DNA of 64,000 nt from Stomorhina lunata (taxonomy: Eukaryota > Arthropoda > Insecta > Diptera > Rhiniidae): the NCBI GenBank assembly GCA_933228675.1, contig OW121742.1, forward strand, positions 110,661,601-110,725,600, written 5' to 3'. Within the stretch, counting starts at the first letter, position 1. The number at the start of each line of letters is the position of its first letter. Shown here one piece after another: positions 13,353-26,484 of this stretch. The notes beneath the pieces are model-generated. The model worked only from the letters and a program-made list of their open reading frames with translations. It was not told the origin of the DNA and did no database searches. Both the position numbers and the translations under genes were made by a program.

Positions 13353-14432
13353 CTCGAAATTTTTGAAAAATTTCCTATAAAAATAGAAAAATTTTGAAAA
13401 AATTCCTATTTTTGTAGGAAATTTTTCAAAAATTTCCTTTTTACAGGAAATTTTTCAAAAATTTCCTATTTTTATAGGAAATTTTTCAAAAATTTCCTAT
13501 TTTTATAGGAAATTTTTCAAAAATTTCCTATTTTTATAGGAAATTTTTCAAAAATTTCCTATTTTTATAGGAAATTTTTCAAAAATTTCCTATTTTTATA
13601 GGAAATTTTTCAAAAATTTCCTATTTTTATAGGAAATTTTTCAAAAATTTCCTATTTTTATAGGAAATTTTTCAAAAATTTCCTATTTTTATAGGAAATT
13701 TTTCAAAAATTTCCTATTTTTATAGGAAATTTTTCAAAAATTTCCTATTTTTATAGGAAATTTTTCAAAAATTTCCTATTTTTATAGGAAATTTTTCAAA
13801 AATTTCCTATTTTTATAGGAAATTTTTCAAAAATTTCCTATTTTTATAGGAAATTTTTCAAAAATTTCCTATTTTTATAGGAAATTTTTCAAAAATTTCC
13901 TATTTTTATAGGAAATTTTTCAAAAATTTCCTATTTTTATAGGAAATTTTTCAAAAATTTCCTATTTTTATAGGAAATTTTTCAAAAATTTCCTATTTTT
14001 ATAGGAAATTTTTCAAAAATTTCCTATTTTTATAGGCAATTTTTCAAAAATTTTCTATTTTTATAGGAAATTTTTCAAAAATTTCCTATTTTTATAGGAA
14101 ATTTTTCAAAAATCTCCTATTTTTATAGGAAATTTTTCAAAGGTTTCCTATTTTTATAGGAAATTTTTCAAAAATTTCCTATTTTTATATGAATTTTTTC
14201 AAAAATTTCCTATTTTTATATAAAATTTTTCAAAAATTTCCTATTTTTATAAAAAAAAATTCAAAAACTTCCTATTTTTATAGGAAATTTTTCAAAAATT
14301 TCCTATTTTTATAGGAAATTTTTTTAAAATTTCCTATTTTTATAGAAAATTTTTCAAAAATTTCTTATTTTTATAGGAAATTTTTTAAAAATTTCCATTT
14401 TTTTATAGCAAATTTTTCATAGGAAATTTTTC
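13353..14432 (-). repeat. Family-a 31-bp minisatellite, inverted orientation, highly homogeneous
   Basis: After two plus-oriented units the array flips near 13400. About 33 nearly identical 31-bp units then follow with the TTTTTCAAAAA centre. From 13450 to 14030 almost no substitutions are visible, implying recent amplification; decay rises toward 14430. Confidence 0.95.
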
Positions 14433-15760
14433 AATAGATCCTTCCCTACGAATCTTGTTTCTATTCGATTGTGTTTTCTCTTCAATAGTGCCCATACAAA
14501 AATATAGACATGTTAACTTTTTGTACCCAGCAAACAATAGAATCTCAGTTTAAGTTCAGATTTATTGGAAGATATTTTTCTTTTAAATTTTTAGGACTAA
14601 CAAAATTTTGATTATTTCAAACCTGAAATATTTCTTATTGTAATTCAGATTTTTCATTGTATTTGCATTTTTGTTTGCTGGGTTATGTTTTGTATTTGTT
14701 TCTATGCCTTAAAAGTATAACTTTTGTTTTGTGTTAATTTTTTGTTGCTTTTACAAAATAACATTTTATATTTTTGTGTCTATATGACTCTACAGATTCA
14801 TACTTGTGGATTGTTTAAGAGCTACAGGTTTTAAAAATGGGTAATTTCGGTAAGACAAAAGCTTTGTAACTACCAGCTGGTAGACCAGCTGATTACTTGT
14901 GATATTAATAAGTACTCTTATTTCTATATAATGTTGCATCAGATGTACACAATATGAGCATCATATTGCTTTTTCAATTGCTTATCGAGCATGCCTGACT
15001 ATAGAGTGCTTACACTTTTGTTCCTTAAAATTCCTAGTTTTGTCGTCTGCGTTAAGTCTTCTTTTGGTCCTCGTCATTACAATTAATGAATACCTATAAA
15101 TGTTTGTAGGCAGACATCAACAACATCCTCATCATCATTATGATGTTAGAGACTGATAATGATGATGACTATAAACCAAATGCTTTTATTTTATTAACAT
15201 CCACAACTTGTCTGTCCGTCTCTTCAATTGGAGAGTAACTAAAATTGTAGGCGTACAAGTGTTCGTATGTATGAATGTCTTTGTGTGTGTCTGTTTGTTT
15301 GTTTGTTTGTTTCATACACAAAGTCTAGGTAATATTTGTTAAAATCAAAAGTTGATTTATTTTTAGTGCATACTTCTATGCGTTAGACTTGTACGAGTTT
15401 ATTTGTCTCTGTGTGTGTGTGTTGAAGTTTTTCGTATTTATCTGAATTTAATACAATTTTTTTGTTCTTATTTTATTTTGTTTTTCTGTTTGCCTACATA
15501 CATATTCATACACACATGTTGTATGTTGTTTGGAATATGTATGATGATAACAAAAATACATGCGTGCTTTTTCTGATTGTAAGTTTGTTGTTGTTGTTGC
15601 TGCAAATTTGAATACATGATATAATATAAAGTTGTTGTTGTTGTACTTTAGTTGCTGACGATGATAGAAATAGTTAAACAAAAAAAGTATGAAGACCCGT
15701 TAGTTTGTTTGGGTGTTTCAAAGTTTTGAAATTAACAACAAAATAACTGTGGAAAAAAAT
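14433..15760. other. Unique AT-rich stretch containing a short inverted-repeat element
   Basis: Contains the MITE-like element at 14525-14683, a CATCATCATTATGATG microsatellite zone near 15130-15170, a GTTT run near 15290-15310 and GTTGTTGTTGTTGCTGC near 15590. The minus-strand frame at 15448-15681 is low-complexity. No gene is supported. Confidence 0.5.
14525..14683. mobile_element. MITE-like element with perfect 13-bp terminal inverted repeats
   Basis: ACCCAGCAAACAA at 14525-14537 is matched exactly, in inverse, by TTGTTTGCTGGGT at 14671-14683. The 159-bp interior is AT-rich and non-coding. A CCCAGCAAA-type end is, from memory, frequent among short non-autonomous DNA elements in insects. 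The target-site duplication is unclear (possibly TA), so the superfamily is not assigned. Confidence 0.5.
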
Positions 15761-17905
15761 TGAATATTTTTTTTTTTAAATAATTTAAAAAAAAATATTT
15801 TTAAAGAATAATTTTAAAAAATTCCTAAAAAATAAGAAATTTAAAAAAAAACTTCCTATAAAAATAAAGAGTCTTTTTAAAATTTCCTATAAAAATAAGA
15901 AATTTTTGAAAAAATTTCTATAAAAATAAGAAATTTTTGAAAAAATTTCTATAAAAATAAGAAATTTTTGAAAAATTTCCTACAAAAATAAGAAATTTTT
16001 GAAAAATTTCCTTTAAAAATAAGAAATTTTTGAAAAATTTCCTGTAAAAAAAAATTTTTTTTAAATGTCCTATAAAAATAAGAAATTTTTGAAAAATGAT
16101 CTAATTAAACAGAAAGTTTTTGAAAAATTTTCTATAAAAATAAGAAATTTTTGAAAAATTTTCTATAAAAATAAAAAAATTTTGAAAATTTTTCTATAAA
16201 AAGAAGAAATTTTCAAAAATGTTCCTATAAAAATAACACATTTTTGAAAAATTTCCTATAAAAATAAGCAATTTTTGGAAAATGTCCAATAAAAAAAGGA
16301 AATTTTTGAAAACATTCCTATAAAAATAGAAAATTTTTGGAAACATTCCTATAAAAATAGGATATTTTTGAAAACATTCGTATAAATATAAGAATTTTTT
16401 GAAAAATTACCTATAAAAATAAAAAGAATTTGAAAAATTTTCTATAAAAACAAGATTTCTTATGAAAAATTTCTTATAAAAATAAGATATGTTTGAAAAA
16501 TTTCTTATTTTTATAGGAAATTTTTCAAAAATTTCTTATTTTTCTAGGAAATTTTTCAAACATATCTTATTTTTTTAAGAATTTTTTTTTTTAAAGAAAT
16601 TTTTTAAAAATCTATTATAAAAATAAGAAATTTTTGAAAAATTTCCTATAAAAATAAGAAATTTTTGAAAAATTTCCTATAAAAATAAGAAATTTTTGAA
16701 AAATTTCCTATAAAAATAAGAAATTTTTGAAAAATTTCCTATAAAAATAAGAAATTTTTGAAAAATTTCCTATAAAAATAAGAAATTTTTGAAAAATTTC
16801 CTATAAAAATAAGAAATTTTTGATAAATTTCCTATAAAAATATGAAATTTTTGAAAAATTTCCTATAAAGATAAAAAAATTTTGAAAAATTTCCTATAAA
16901 AATAAGAAATGTTTGAAAAATTTCCTATAAAAATAAGAAATTTTTGAAAAATTTTATGTAAAAAAAATTAAAAAAAAAAAAAATTACTATAAAAATAAGA
17001 AATTTTTGAAAAATGTCCTGCAAAAATAAAATTTTTCTTTAAAATTTCCTATAAAAATTCGAAATTTTTGAAAAAAATTCTAAATAAATTTAAGATTTTC
17101 TAAAAAATATAAAGTTTCTGAAAAGTTTCCTATAAAAATAAGAAATTTTTTAAAAATGTCCCATAAAAATAGGAAATTTTTTAAAAATTTCTTATAAAAA
17201 TAAGAAATTTTTGGAAACATTCCTATAAAAATAGGATATTTTTGAAAACATTTCTATAAGAATTTTTTGAAAAATTTCTTATAAAAAAAAATTTTTTTTA
17301 CAAATTCCTATTAAAATTAAAAGTTTTTGAAAAAATTCCTATAGAAAGAAGAAATTTTTGAAAAATTTCCTATAAAAAAAATAAATTTAAAAAAGTCTGT
17401 ATCAAAATATGAAAATTTTTAAAAAATTTCCTACAAATAGGAAATTTTTTAAAAATTTCATATAAAAATAGGAAGTTTTTTAAAAATTACCTATAAAAAT
17501 AGGAAATTTTTAAAAATTTCCTATAAAAAATAAATTTTTGAAAAATTTCCTATAAAAATGAGAAATTTTTAAAAAATTTCCTGTAAAAAGAAGAAATTTT
17601 TGAAAAATTTCCTATAAAAATAATAATTTATTAAAAAAAAATTCCTATAAAAAGAAGAAATTTTATAAAAATTTCCTATTAAAATTAGAAATTTTTGAAA
17701 AATTTTCTATAAAAAGAAGAAATTTTTGAAAAATTTCGTATAAAAATAAGAAATTTTCTAAAAATTTTCTATAAAAATAATAAATTTTTGAAAAAATTCT
17801 TATGAAAATTTTTTTAAAAATTTCCTATTAAAATAAGAAATTTTTTGAAAATTTCGTATAAAAATAAATTTTGAAAAATTTCCTATAAAAATAAGAAATT
17901 TTTGA
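15761..17905 (+). repeat. Family-a minisatellite, plus orientation, diverged
   Basis: About 69 units of the 31-bp family read TTTTTGAAAAATTTCC-TATAAAAATAAG, with frequent indels, so the period wobbles by 1-4 bp. A local reversal at 16500-16600 forms a long inverted repeat (16478-16507 against 16545-16574, one mismatch). The block 16610-16960 is more homogeneous than its flanks. Confidence 0.9.
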
Positions 17906-18396
17906 AAACTTTCCTATCTTTTTAGGAAATTTTTCAAAAATGTTAATTTTTCTATAGGAAATTTTTCAGTAATTTCCTATTTTCAAAGGAAACTTTTCAA
18001 AAATTTCCTATTTTTATGGGAAATTTTTCAAAAATTTCCAATTTTTAAGAAAAATTTTTCAAAAATTTCCTATTTTGATGTGAAAATTTTCAAAAATTTC
18101 CTATTTTTATGGGAAATTTTTCAAAAATTTCCTATTTTTATGGGAAACCTTTTAAAAATTTCCTATTTTTATGGGAAACTTTTCAAAAATTTTCTTATTT
18201 TTATGAGAAACTTTTCAAAAATTTCCTATTGTTATAGGATATTTTTAAAAAATTTCCCATTTTTATAGGAAATTTTTAAAATATTCCTGTTTTTAAAGGA
18301 AATTATATCAAATTTTTCAAAAATTTTTTATTTTGATAGGAAATTTTTTAAAAATTTCCCATTTTTATAGGAAATTTTTGAAAAATTTCATATTTT
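17906..18396 (-). repeat. Family-a minisatellite, inverted orientation
   Basis: The unit centre switches from TTTTTGAAAAC to TTTTTCAAAAA at about 17905-17935, making a head-to-head junction with the preceding block. Variants with TTTATGGGAAA occur at 18010-18180. The plus-strand frame at 18080-18268 is a translation of this repeat. Confidence 0.88.
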
Positions 18397-19514
18397 TTCC
18401 ACTGTTTTACTCTAAATTTTAAAACAAAACAAATCAACTAAAAAGAGAGCAAATGTTAAATGTTGTTGAAAGTTTTTTTTTGTTTGTTTTGTTGTTTTTG
18501 CTTCTCTAGTTGATGTTTTGTTTTTTTGTGTTAATGTTTGAATAAATGTTTGTGCTTATACATGTAAAAATTATTTTCATTTACATTTTATGATCAAAAA
18601 ATGTTGAACGTAAGTGTGTATGTATGTGTGTATTCTTAAACAGACAGACTTAATATCTATATCAAAGTATAATACACATAAACACAAACATACATACATC
18701 TATGAATTTGCTAAAATAAATGATTATAGGTGAGTGTGTGTTCGGTATTAAAAGTTTTAAAATCTCTATGATTTTTATTTATAGTTAAATGTATATACAA
18801 ACATACATACAAATTATCCAAATTTTTTAGGGAAACGGAAATAGTCAAAGAGTATTTGCATGAATGTTAGTTGTCTATAAATATCTATTGTTTCGGACAG
18901 TTAAAAAAAAAAAACAAGTAGAAGAGTGTGTCTGTCTGTCGGTTTCTATGCGTTTTTTGTTGAAAGTATTATTGAAAGCATTAACCAGCATCAGACCATC
19001 ATCATCATAATCATCATCACAATCACCGTCATCATGCCATTGTATTAATTTGTGGCGCATGCACCAACAAAAAACCTGTAAATGAATTGAAATTCAGATG
19101 AATTTTAAATCCTGTATGTCCTGTGTGTGTGTGTGCGTTCTACGAAAAAGCCAAATAATAAAACTCCCAATATTTTATAACAAAATAAAATGACACAACA
19201 AAACAGACTATTTTCTATGCAACAGCAACAACATCATCAAAAATTATAAAAATGAGCAGGATAATAAAGGATTTTTCCTATATTCTCACACACATGTGTT
19301 TTTTGTTGTTGTGTGGACCCAGATGTTTGCTTTAGTTTTAAAATGCTTTTAGGCCTAATATTGAAGATAAAGTCTATGAAAGTTTTATATGATTTTTATT
19401 ATTCTACTGTCTATTCTTAAGGATTTATTTTGCAGATTGTCATGAGTGTATGTGTACGGTTGAGGGCCAGAACAGGCACTTACCTACCTCAAGTTGAAGA
19501 CTATTAAGAAGATT
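18397..19514. other. Unique AT-rich stretch, no gene seen
   Basis: Shows T-rich runs, a TGTATGTATGTGTG zone near 18615, ACATACATAC near 18800, and a CATCATCATAATCATCATCAC zone near 18997-19018. The minus-strand frame at 18875-19060 is a translation of that microsatellite. Confidence 0.5.
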
Positions 19515-22500
19515 ATTAAGGAATTTCGTATAAAAATACGAAACTTTTGAAAATCTTCCTATAAAAACAAGAAACTTTTGAAAAACTTCCTATAAAAATA
19601 GAAAATATTTGAAAAATTTCCTATAAATATAAGAAAATTTTAAAAAATTTCCTATAAAAATAAGAAAATTTTAAAAAATTTCCTATAAAAATAAGAAACT
19701 TTTGAAAAATTTTCTATAAAACTAAGAAATTTTTGAAAAATTTTCTATAAAACTAAGAAATTTTTGAAAAATTTCTTATAAAAATAAGAAAATTTTAAAA
19801 AAAATCCTATAAAAATAAAAAATTTTTGAAAAATTTCCTATAAAAATAAGAAATTTTTGAAAGATATCTTATAAAAACAAAAATTCCCTATAAAAATAGG
19901 AAATTTTTCAAAAATTTCCTATAAAATTAGGAAATTTTTCAAAAATTTCCTATAAAATTAGGAAATTTTTCAAAAATTTCTTATAAAATTAGGAAATTTT
20001 TGAAAAATTTTATTTAAAATAGAAAATTTTTGAAAAATTTCCTACATAAATAGGAAATTTTTGAAAAATTTCCTACATAAATAGGAAATTTTTGAAAAAT
20101 TTCCTATAAAACAAGGAAATTTTTGAAAAATTTCCTATAAAACAAGGAAATTTTTGAAAAAATTCCTATAAGACAAGGAAATTTTTGAAAAAATTCCTAT
20201 AAAACAAGGAAATTTTTAAAAAATTTCCTATAAAACAAGGAAATTTTTGAAAAATTTCCTATAAAAATAGGAAATTTTTGAAAAATTTCCTATAAAATTA
20301 GGAAATTTTTCAAAAATTTCTTATAAAATTAGGAAATTTTTGAAAAATTTTATTTAAAATAGGAAATTTTTGAAAAATTTCCTACATAAATAGGAAATTT
20401 TTGAAAAATTTCCTACATAAATAGGAAATTTTTGAAAAATTTCCTACATAAATAGGAAATTTTTGAAAAATTTCCTATAAAACAAGGAAATTTTTGAAAA
20501 ATTTCCTATAAAACAAGGAAATTTTTGAAAAAATTCCTATAAAACAAGGAAATTTTTGAAAAAATTCCTATAAAACAAGGAAATTTTTGAAAAAATTCCT
20601 ATAAAACAAGGAAATTTTTAAAAAATTTCCTATAAAACAAGGAAATTTTTGAAAAATTTCCTATAAAAATAGGAAATTTTTGAAAAATTTCTTTTAAAAA
20701 TAGGAAATTTTTGAAAAATTTCCTATAAAAATAGGAAATTTTTGAAAAATTTCCTATAAAAATAGGAAATTTGTGAAAAATTTCCTATAAAAATAGGAAA
20801 TTTGTGAAAAATTTCCTATAAAAATAGGAAATTTTTGAAAAATTTCCTATAAAAACAGGAAATTTTTGAAAAATTTCCTATAAAAATAGGAAATTTTTGA
20901 AAAATTTCCTATAAAAATAGGAAATTTTTGAAAAATTTCCTATAAAAATAGGAAATTTTTGAAAAATTTCCTATAAAAATAAGAAATTTTTGAAAAATTT
21001 CCTATAAAAATAAGAAATTTTTGAAAAATTTCCTATAAAAAGAGGAAATTTTTGAAAAATTTCCTATAAAAAGAGGAAATTTTTGAAAAATTTCCTATAA
21101 AAATAGGAAATTTGTGAAAAATTTCCTATAAAAATAGGAAATTTGTGAAAAATTTCCTATAAAAATAGGAAATTTGTGAAAAATTTCCTATAAAAATAGG
21201 AAATTTGTGAAAAATTTCCTATAAAAATAGGAAATTTGTGAAAAATTTCCTATAAAAATAGGAAATTTGTGAAAAATTTCCTATAAAAATAGAAAATTTG
21301 TGAAAAATTTCCTATAAAAATAGGAAATTTGTGAAAAATTTCCTATAAAAATAGGAAATTTGTGAAAAATTTCCTATAAAAATAGGAAATTTGTGAAAAA
21401 TTTCCTATAAAAATAGGAAATTTGTGAAAAATTTCCTATAAAAATAGGAAATTTGTGAAAAATTTCCTATAAAAATAGGAAATTTTTGAAAAATTTCCTA
21501 TAAAAATAGGAAATTTTTGAAAAATTTCCTATAAAAATAGGAAATTTTTGAAAAATTTCCTATAAAAATAGGAAATTTTTGAAAAATTTCCTATAAAAAT
21601 AGGAAATTTTTGAAAAATTTCCTATAAAAATAGGAAATTTTTGAAAAATTTCCTATAAAAATAGGAAATTTTTGAAAAATTTCCTATAAAAATAGGAAAT
21701 TTTTGAAAAATTTCCTATAAAAATAGGAAATTTTTGAAAAATTTCCTATAAAAATAGGAAATTTTTGAAAAATTTCCTATAAAAATAGGAAATTTTTGAA
21801 AAATTTCCTATAAAAATAGGAAATTTTTGAAAAATTTCCTATAAAAATAGGAAATTTTTGAAAAATTTCCTAAAAAAATAGGAAATTTTTGAAAAATTTC
21901 CTATAAAAATAGGAAATTTTTGAAAAATTTCCTATAAAAATAGGAAATTTTTGAAAAATTTCCTATAAAAATAGGAAATTTTTGAAAAATTTCCTATAAA
22001 AATAGGAAATTTTTGAAAAATTTCCTATAAAAATAGGAAATTTTTGAAAAATTTCCTATAAAAATAGGAAATTTTTGAAAAATTTCCTATAAAAATAGGA
22101 AATTTTTGAAAAATTTCCTATAAAAATAGGAAATTTTTGAAAAATTTCCTATAAAAATAGGAAATTTTTGAAAAATTTCCTATAAAAATAGGAAATTTTT
22201 GAAAAATTTCCTATAAAAATAGGAAATTTTTGAAAAATTTCCTATAAAAATAGGAAATTTTTGAAAAATTTCCTATAAAAATAGGAAATTTTTGAAAAAT
22301 TTCCTATAAAAATAGGAAATTTTTGAAAAATTTCCTATAAAAATAGGAAATTTTTGAAAAATTTCCTATAAAAATAGGAAATTTTTGAAAAATTTCCTAT
22401 AAAAATAGGAAATTTTTGAAAAATTTCCTATAAAAATAGGAAATTTTTGAAAAATTTCCTATAAAAATAGGAAATTTTTGAAAAATTTCCTATAAAAATA

Positions 22501-23534
22501 GGAAATTTTTGAAAAATTTCCTATAAAAATAGGAAATTTTTGAAAAATTTCCTATAAAAATAGGAAATTTTTGAAAAATTTCCTATAAAAATAGGAAATT
22601 TTTGAAAAATTTCCTATAAAAATAGGAAATTTTTGAAAAATTTCCTATAAAAATAGGAAATTTTTGAAAAATTTCCTATAAAAATAGGAAATTTTTGAAA
22701 AATTTTTTATAAAAATAGGAAATTTTTGAAAAATTTCCTATAAAAATAGGAAATTTTTGAAAAATTTCCTAGAAAAATAGGAAATTTTTGAAAAATTTCC
22801 TATAAAAATAGGAAATTTTTGAAAAATTTCCTATAAAAATAGGAAATTTTTGAAAAATTTCCTATAAATATAGGAAATTTTTGAAAAATTTCCTATAAAA
22901 ATAGGAAATTTTTGAAAAATTTCCTATAAAAATAGGAAATTTTTGAAAAATTTCCTATAAAAATAGGAAATTTTTGAAAAATTTCCTATAAAAATAGGAA
23001 ATTTTTGAAAAATTTCCTATAAAAATAGGAAATTTTTGAAAAATTTCCTATAAAAATAGGAAATTTTTGAAAAATTTCCTATAAAAATAGGAAATTTTTG
23101 AAAAATTTCCTATAAAAATAGGAAATTTTTGAAAAATTTCCTATAAAAATAGGAAATTTTTGAAAAATTTCCTATAAAAATAGGAAATTTTTGAATAATT
23201 TCCTACAAAAATAGGAAATTTTTGAATAATTTCCTATAAAAATAGGAAATTTTTGAAAAATTTCCTATAAAAATAGGAAATTTTTGAAAAATTTCCTATA
23301 AAAATAGGAAATTTTTGAAAAATATTTAAAAATATTAATATAAAAATAAGAAATTTTTTAAAACTTTTTTATAAAAATAAGAAATTTTTGAAAAATCTCC
23401 CATAAAAATAAGAAATTTTTGAAAAATCTCCCATAAAAATAAGAAATTTTTGAAAAATTTCCTATAAAAATAGGAAATTTTTGAAAGTTTCCTATAAAAA
23501 TAGGATATTTTTGAAAAATTTCCGATAGAAATAG
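19515..23534 (+). repeat. Longest family-a array, plus orientation (about 125 units)
   Basis: A 31-bp unit repeated for almost 4 kb. Sub-blocks show local homogenisation: AAAACAAGG units at 20100-20270 and 20465-20660; GAAATTTGTGAAAAA units at 20765-20830 and 21090-21480; an almost invariant core from 21480 to 23310. A higher-order repeat of about 340 bp (11 units) is visible: a marker unit with TTATAAAATTAGG at 19981 recurs at 20321 with the same flanking variants. Confidence 0.96.
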
Positions 23535-23612
23535 GAAGAAAGACTAAGACTAAGACAAAGACTAAGACATAGACCAAGACATATACTAAGACATAGACTA
23601 AGACATAGACTT
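23535..23612. repeat. Short GACTAAGACATA 12-bp array at an orientation switch
   Basis: About six 12-bp units (GACTAAGACATA and close variants) sit exactly where the family-a array changes from plus to minus orientation. The unit is related to the GACTTAGACTAT array at 3.4-5.3 kb and to degenerate copies at about 31215-31290. Confidence 0.8.
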
Positions 23613-24372
23613 TAAAAAATTCTATATTTTTCAAAAATTCTTTATTTTTATAGGAAATTTTTCAAAAAATTTCTTATTTTTATGGGAGATTTTTCAAAAA
23701 TGTCTTATTTTTATAAGAAAGTTTTAAAAAATTTCTTATTTTTATATTAATATTTTTAAATATTTCCTATTTTTATAGAACAATTTTCAAAAATTTCATA
23801 TTTTTATAGGAAGATTTAAAATGTTTGATATTTTTAAGAGATATTTTTCAATTTTTTTTTAAACATTTCTGATTTTTATAGGAAATTTTTTTAAAAATGT
23901 CTTATTTTTATAGGAAATTTTTAAAATTTTTTTTTTATTTTTATAGGAAATATTTCAAAAATTTCTTAGTTTTATAGGTAAATTTTCACTTTTTTTATTT
24001 TTTTTTTTAGGAAATTCTTTTAAAAATTTCCTATTTTTACAGGAAATTTTTCAAAAATTTCTTATTTTTATAGACAATTTTTCAAAAATTTTTTATTTTT
24101 ATGGGAAATTTTTCAAAAATTTCTTATTTTTTTAAGGAAATTTTTTAAAAATTTATAATTTTATAAAAAAAAAAACTTACTTTTAAAAGGAAATTTTTCA
24201 AAATTTTCTTATTTTTATAGAATTTTCAAAAATTTCTTTTATTTTTAGAGGAAATTTTTTTATAATTTCTAATTTTTTTAAAGGATTTTTTTTTAATTTC
24301 TTGTTTTTATATTAAATTTTTAAAAATTTCCTTTTTTATAGCAAATTTTTGAAATTTTTGTTATATTTATAG
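23613..24372 (-). repeat. Family-a minisatellite, inverted orientation, degenerate
   Basis: TATAGGAAATTTTTCAAAAATTTC units with many substitutions and expanded T runs decay progressively to about 24370. Confidence 0.85.
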
Positions 24373-26108
24373 TAAATTCTAAATTTAATTTGAATGATAT
24401 TTATAAAGTTTCCAAATTTTCTAATTGTTACATAAAAATTTCTCAGTTTCACCTTTCACAAAAAAACTTTCGCCAAAACACTTTTACAATTTATATTGAC
24501 TTTATGCTCAAAACTTCAAATGTATGCCAGTAGTTTACAAAATTGTGATGACTTTCATAGAACAGCCACCAAAAAAAAAAATCCTCTTATTTTCCCAAAA
24601 CAAAAAAAACAAAGTCCCTAAACGAAGTATTTTCTATTCACACACTAACAAACATTAGGAATATATTAGAATTTCACTAAACACCAAAAATAAAACCAAA
24701 TATATTTTAAAGCAATAAATTCTAAAAACTATGACTCGTTTGTACCAAAACACAGTCACAGACGGCCAAAGAAGGGTTAGACAGTCTAGTCAGACATAAC
24801 GACAACACTAACGACAGACAACCTTGCCATTGTAAACGAGTTGGCGAAAAAAAATTGTTCTAAAAATTTTCAACTATTTCAACGTTTGCCCAAGATTCAA
24901 AAACTAAACTATGAAACTATAAAGAATTTTTGTTGCTTTCTGTCTGGTTTATTTTCCCATGGACAAGGTCAACTATTTTTTGTACCAAAAAAAACTAGTG
25001 GGATTTCCGAGTTTGAGGGACATTTAGTCCTATAGGGACACAAATCGAAGTTTTACTAACAAATTTCTATGTATATACATGCATATATACCATAAAGTTT
25101 GTATATGGCCACAAAAACGTCATTTCTAAGCCCACATACCCCTCTGTCAATGATATTTTTCGAACATTTCTATACAAGCCACCAACTTCTAAAACTTCCA
25201 ACCAAAACTTAAAATTTTTAAAGGGAAGTCTGGGGGTACGTTTTGTTTAGAAATACACAAACAACAAAAAACTTTTATAGTTTATATGTAAAATTCTAGG
25301 AGAGTCACTAAAAATTTCATTCATAAAATTCTAAAATACGCTAAAAATCTAAAATTCTAAACACATTAAACAAAAAAAAAAACAACAACCAAACACATAC
25401 ATACAGATTCTAAAGCTAAAACAAATACATCTAAATGCATTTAGATATAGAAAATGTACATGCACAATTTCAAAAATAGTCAGTCAATGCACCCTTGCTC
25501 TCTAAATTTAGTCAAGGGGCACAGTCAAACTTTATCTAGCGAATGTCTCTATATTGTGTGTGGAACAAATAACTAAAAACAAAACTTGTATTCAAAAACA
25601 TTTATACACATACACACATGAACTCCCCTTAACTATAACTGTTTACAACAAAAGTACACCAATTCTGTTGCATATTTTTAGGCATGCACATATTTTTTGC
25701 TAACATTGTGCATTTTATAGCAGACAAGTACAAATGTGTGATTCCAGCATTTTTTTCTTTCAACAAATTTCAAACTATAGTAAGAGGAGTAGCTTACACC
25801 CCTCTTACTATCCCACACATATCAGAAAATTCCCATTTTTTTCCCAATTCATTGTTGGCGGGTTCTACTCGCGTAAGTTTTTCTTTTATTGTTATTTTAT
25901 TTTTTTCCTTTAGGAAATAGCAGTTTTATGCATATTTATATGCAGCTTCTAACAAAATTTCAATTTAGTATTAAAACTGAATGCAGGCGAGGTGGAGGTA
26001 TGGAAGAGGATATTTTTAAATTTTTTTTCAATTATGCTATGAACATTCTTTTAGCGTAATATGATCAAAAGTTTTGAGATATTTCTTTCAACTTAAGACA
26101 CAAATAAT
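24373..26108. other. Unique AT-rich stretch with one perfect hairpin, no supported gene
   Basis: A perfect 10-bp inverted repeat, TAGTAAGAGG at 25778-25787 and CCTCTTACTA at 25801-25810, encloses a 13-nt loop. Open frames at 24841-25035 and 25684-25920 (plus) show no domain or convincing codon bias. CA/TA microsatellite zones occur near 25060-25100 and 25600. Confidence 0.5.
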
Positions 26109-26484
26109 TTACAAAACTTTTAAAAAAATGTCCTAAAAAAATAATAAACTTTTAAAAAATTTCCTATAAAAGTTAGAAATTTTTGAAAAATTTCCCATAA
26201 AACTAAGAAATTTTTAAAAAAATTTCCATAAAAATAAGAAATTTTTTAAAAATTTCCTATAAAAATAAGAAATTTTTAAAAAATTTCTCTAAAAGAAAAA
26301 ATAAATTTTTGAAAAATTTCCTATAAAAAAATGTTTAAAAATTTCCAATAAAAGTAAAAAAAAATGTTGAAAAATTTCCTGTAGAAATAAGAAATTTTTG
26401 AAAATTTTCCTATAAAAAAGGAAATTTTTGAAAAATTTCTTATTAAAATAAGAATTTTTTTAAAAATTTCCTAAAAAAAAATAA
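26109..26484 (+). repeat. Family-a minisatellite, plus orientation, degenerate
   Basis: About a dozen diverged units in the TTTTTGAAAAATTTCC orientation, facing the next block head-to-head at about 26480. Confidence 0.85.
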
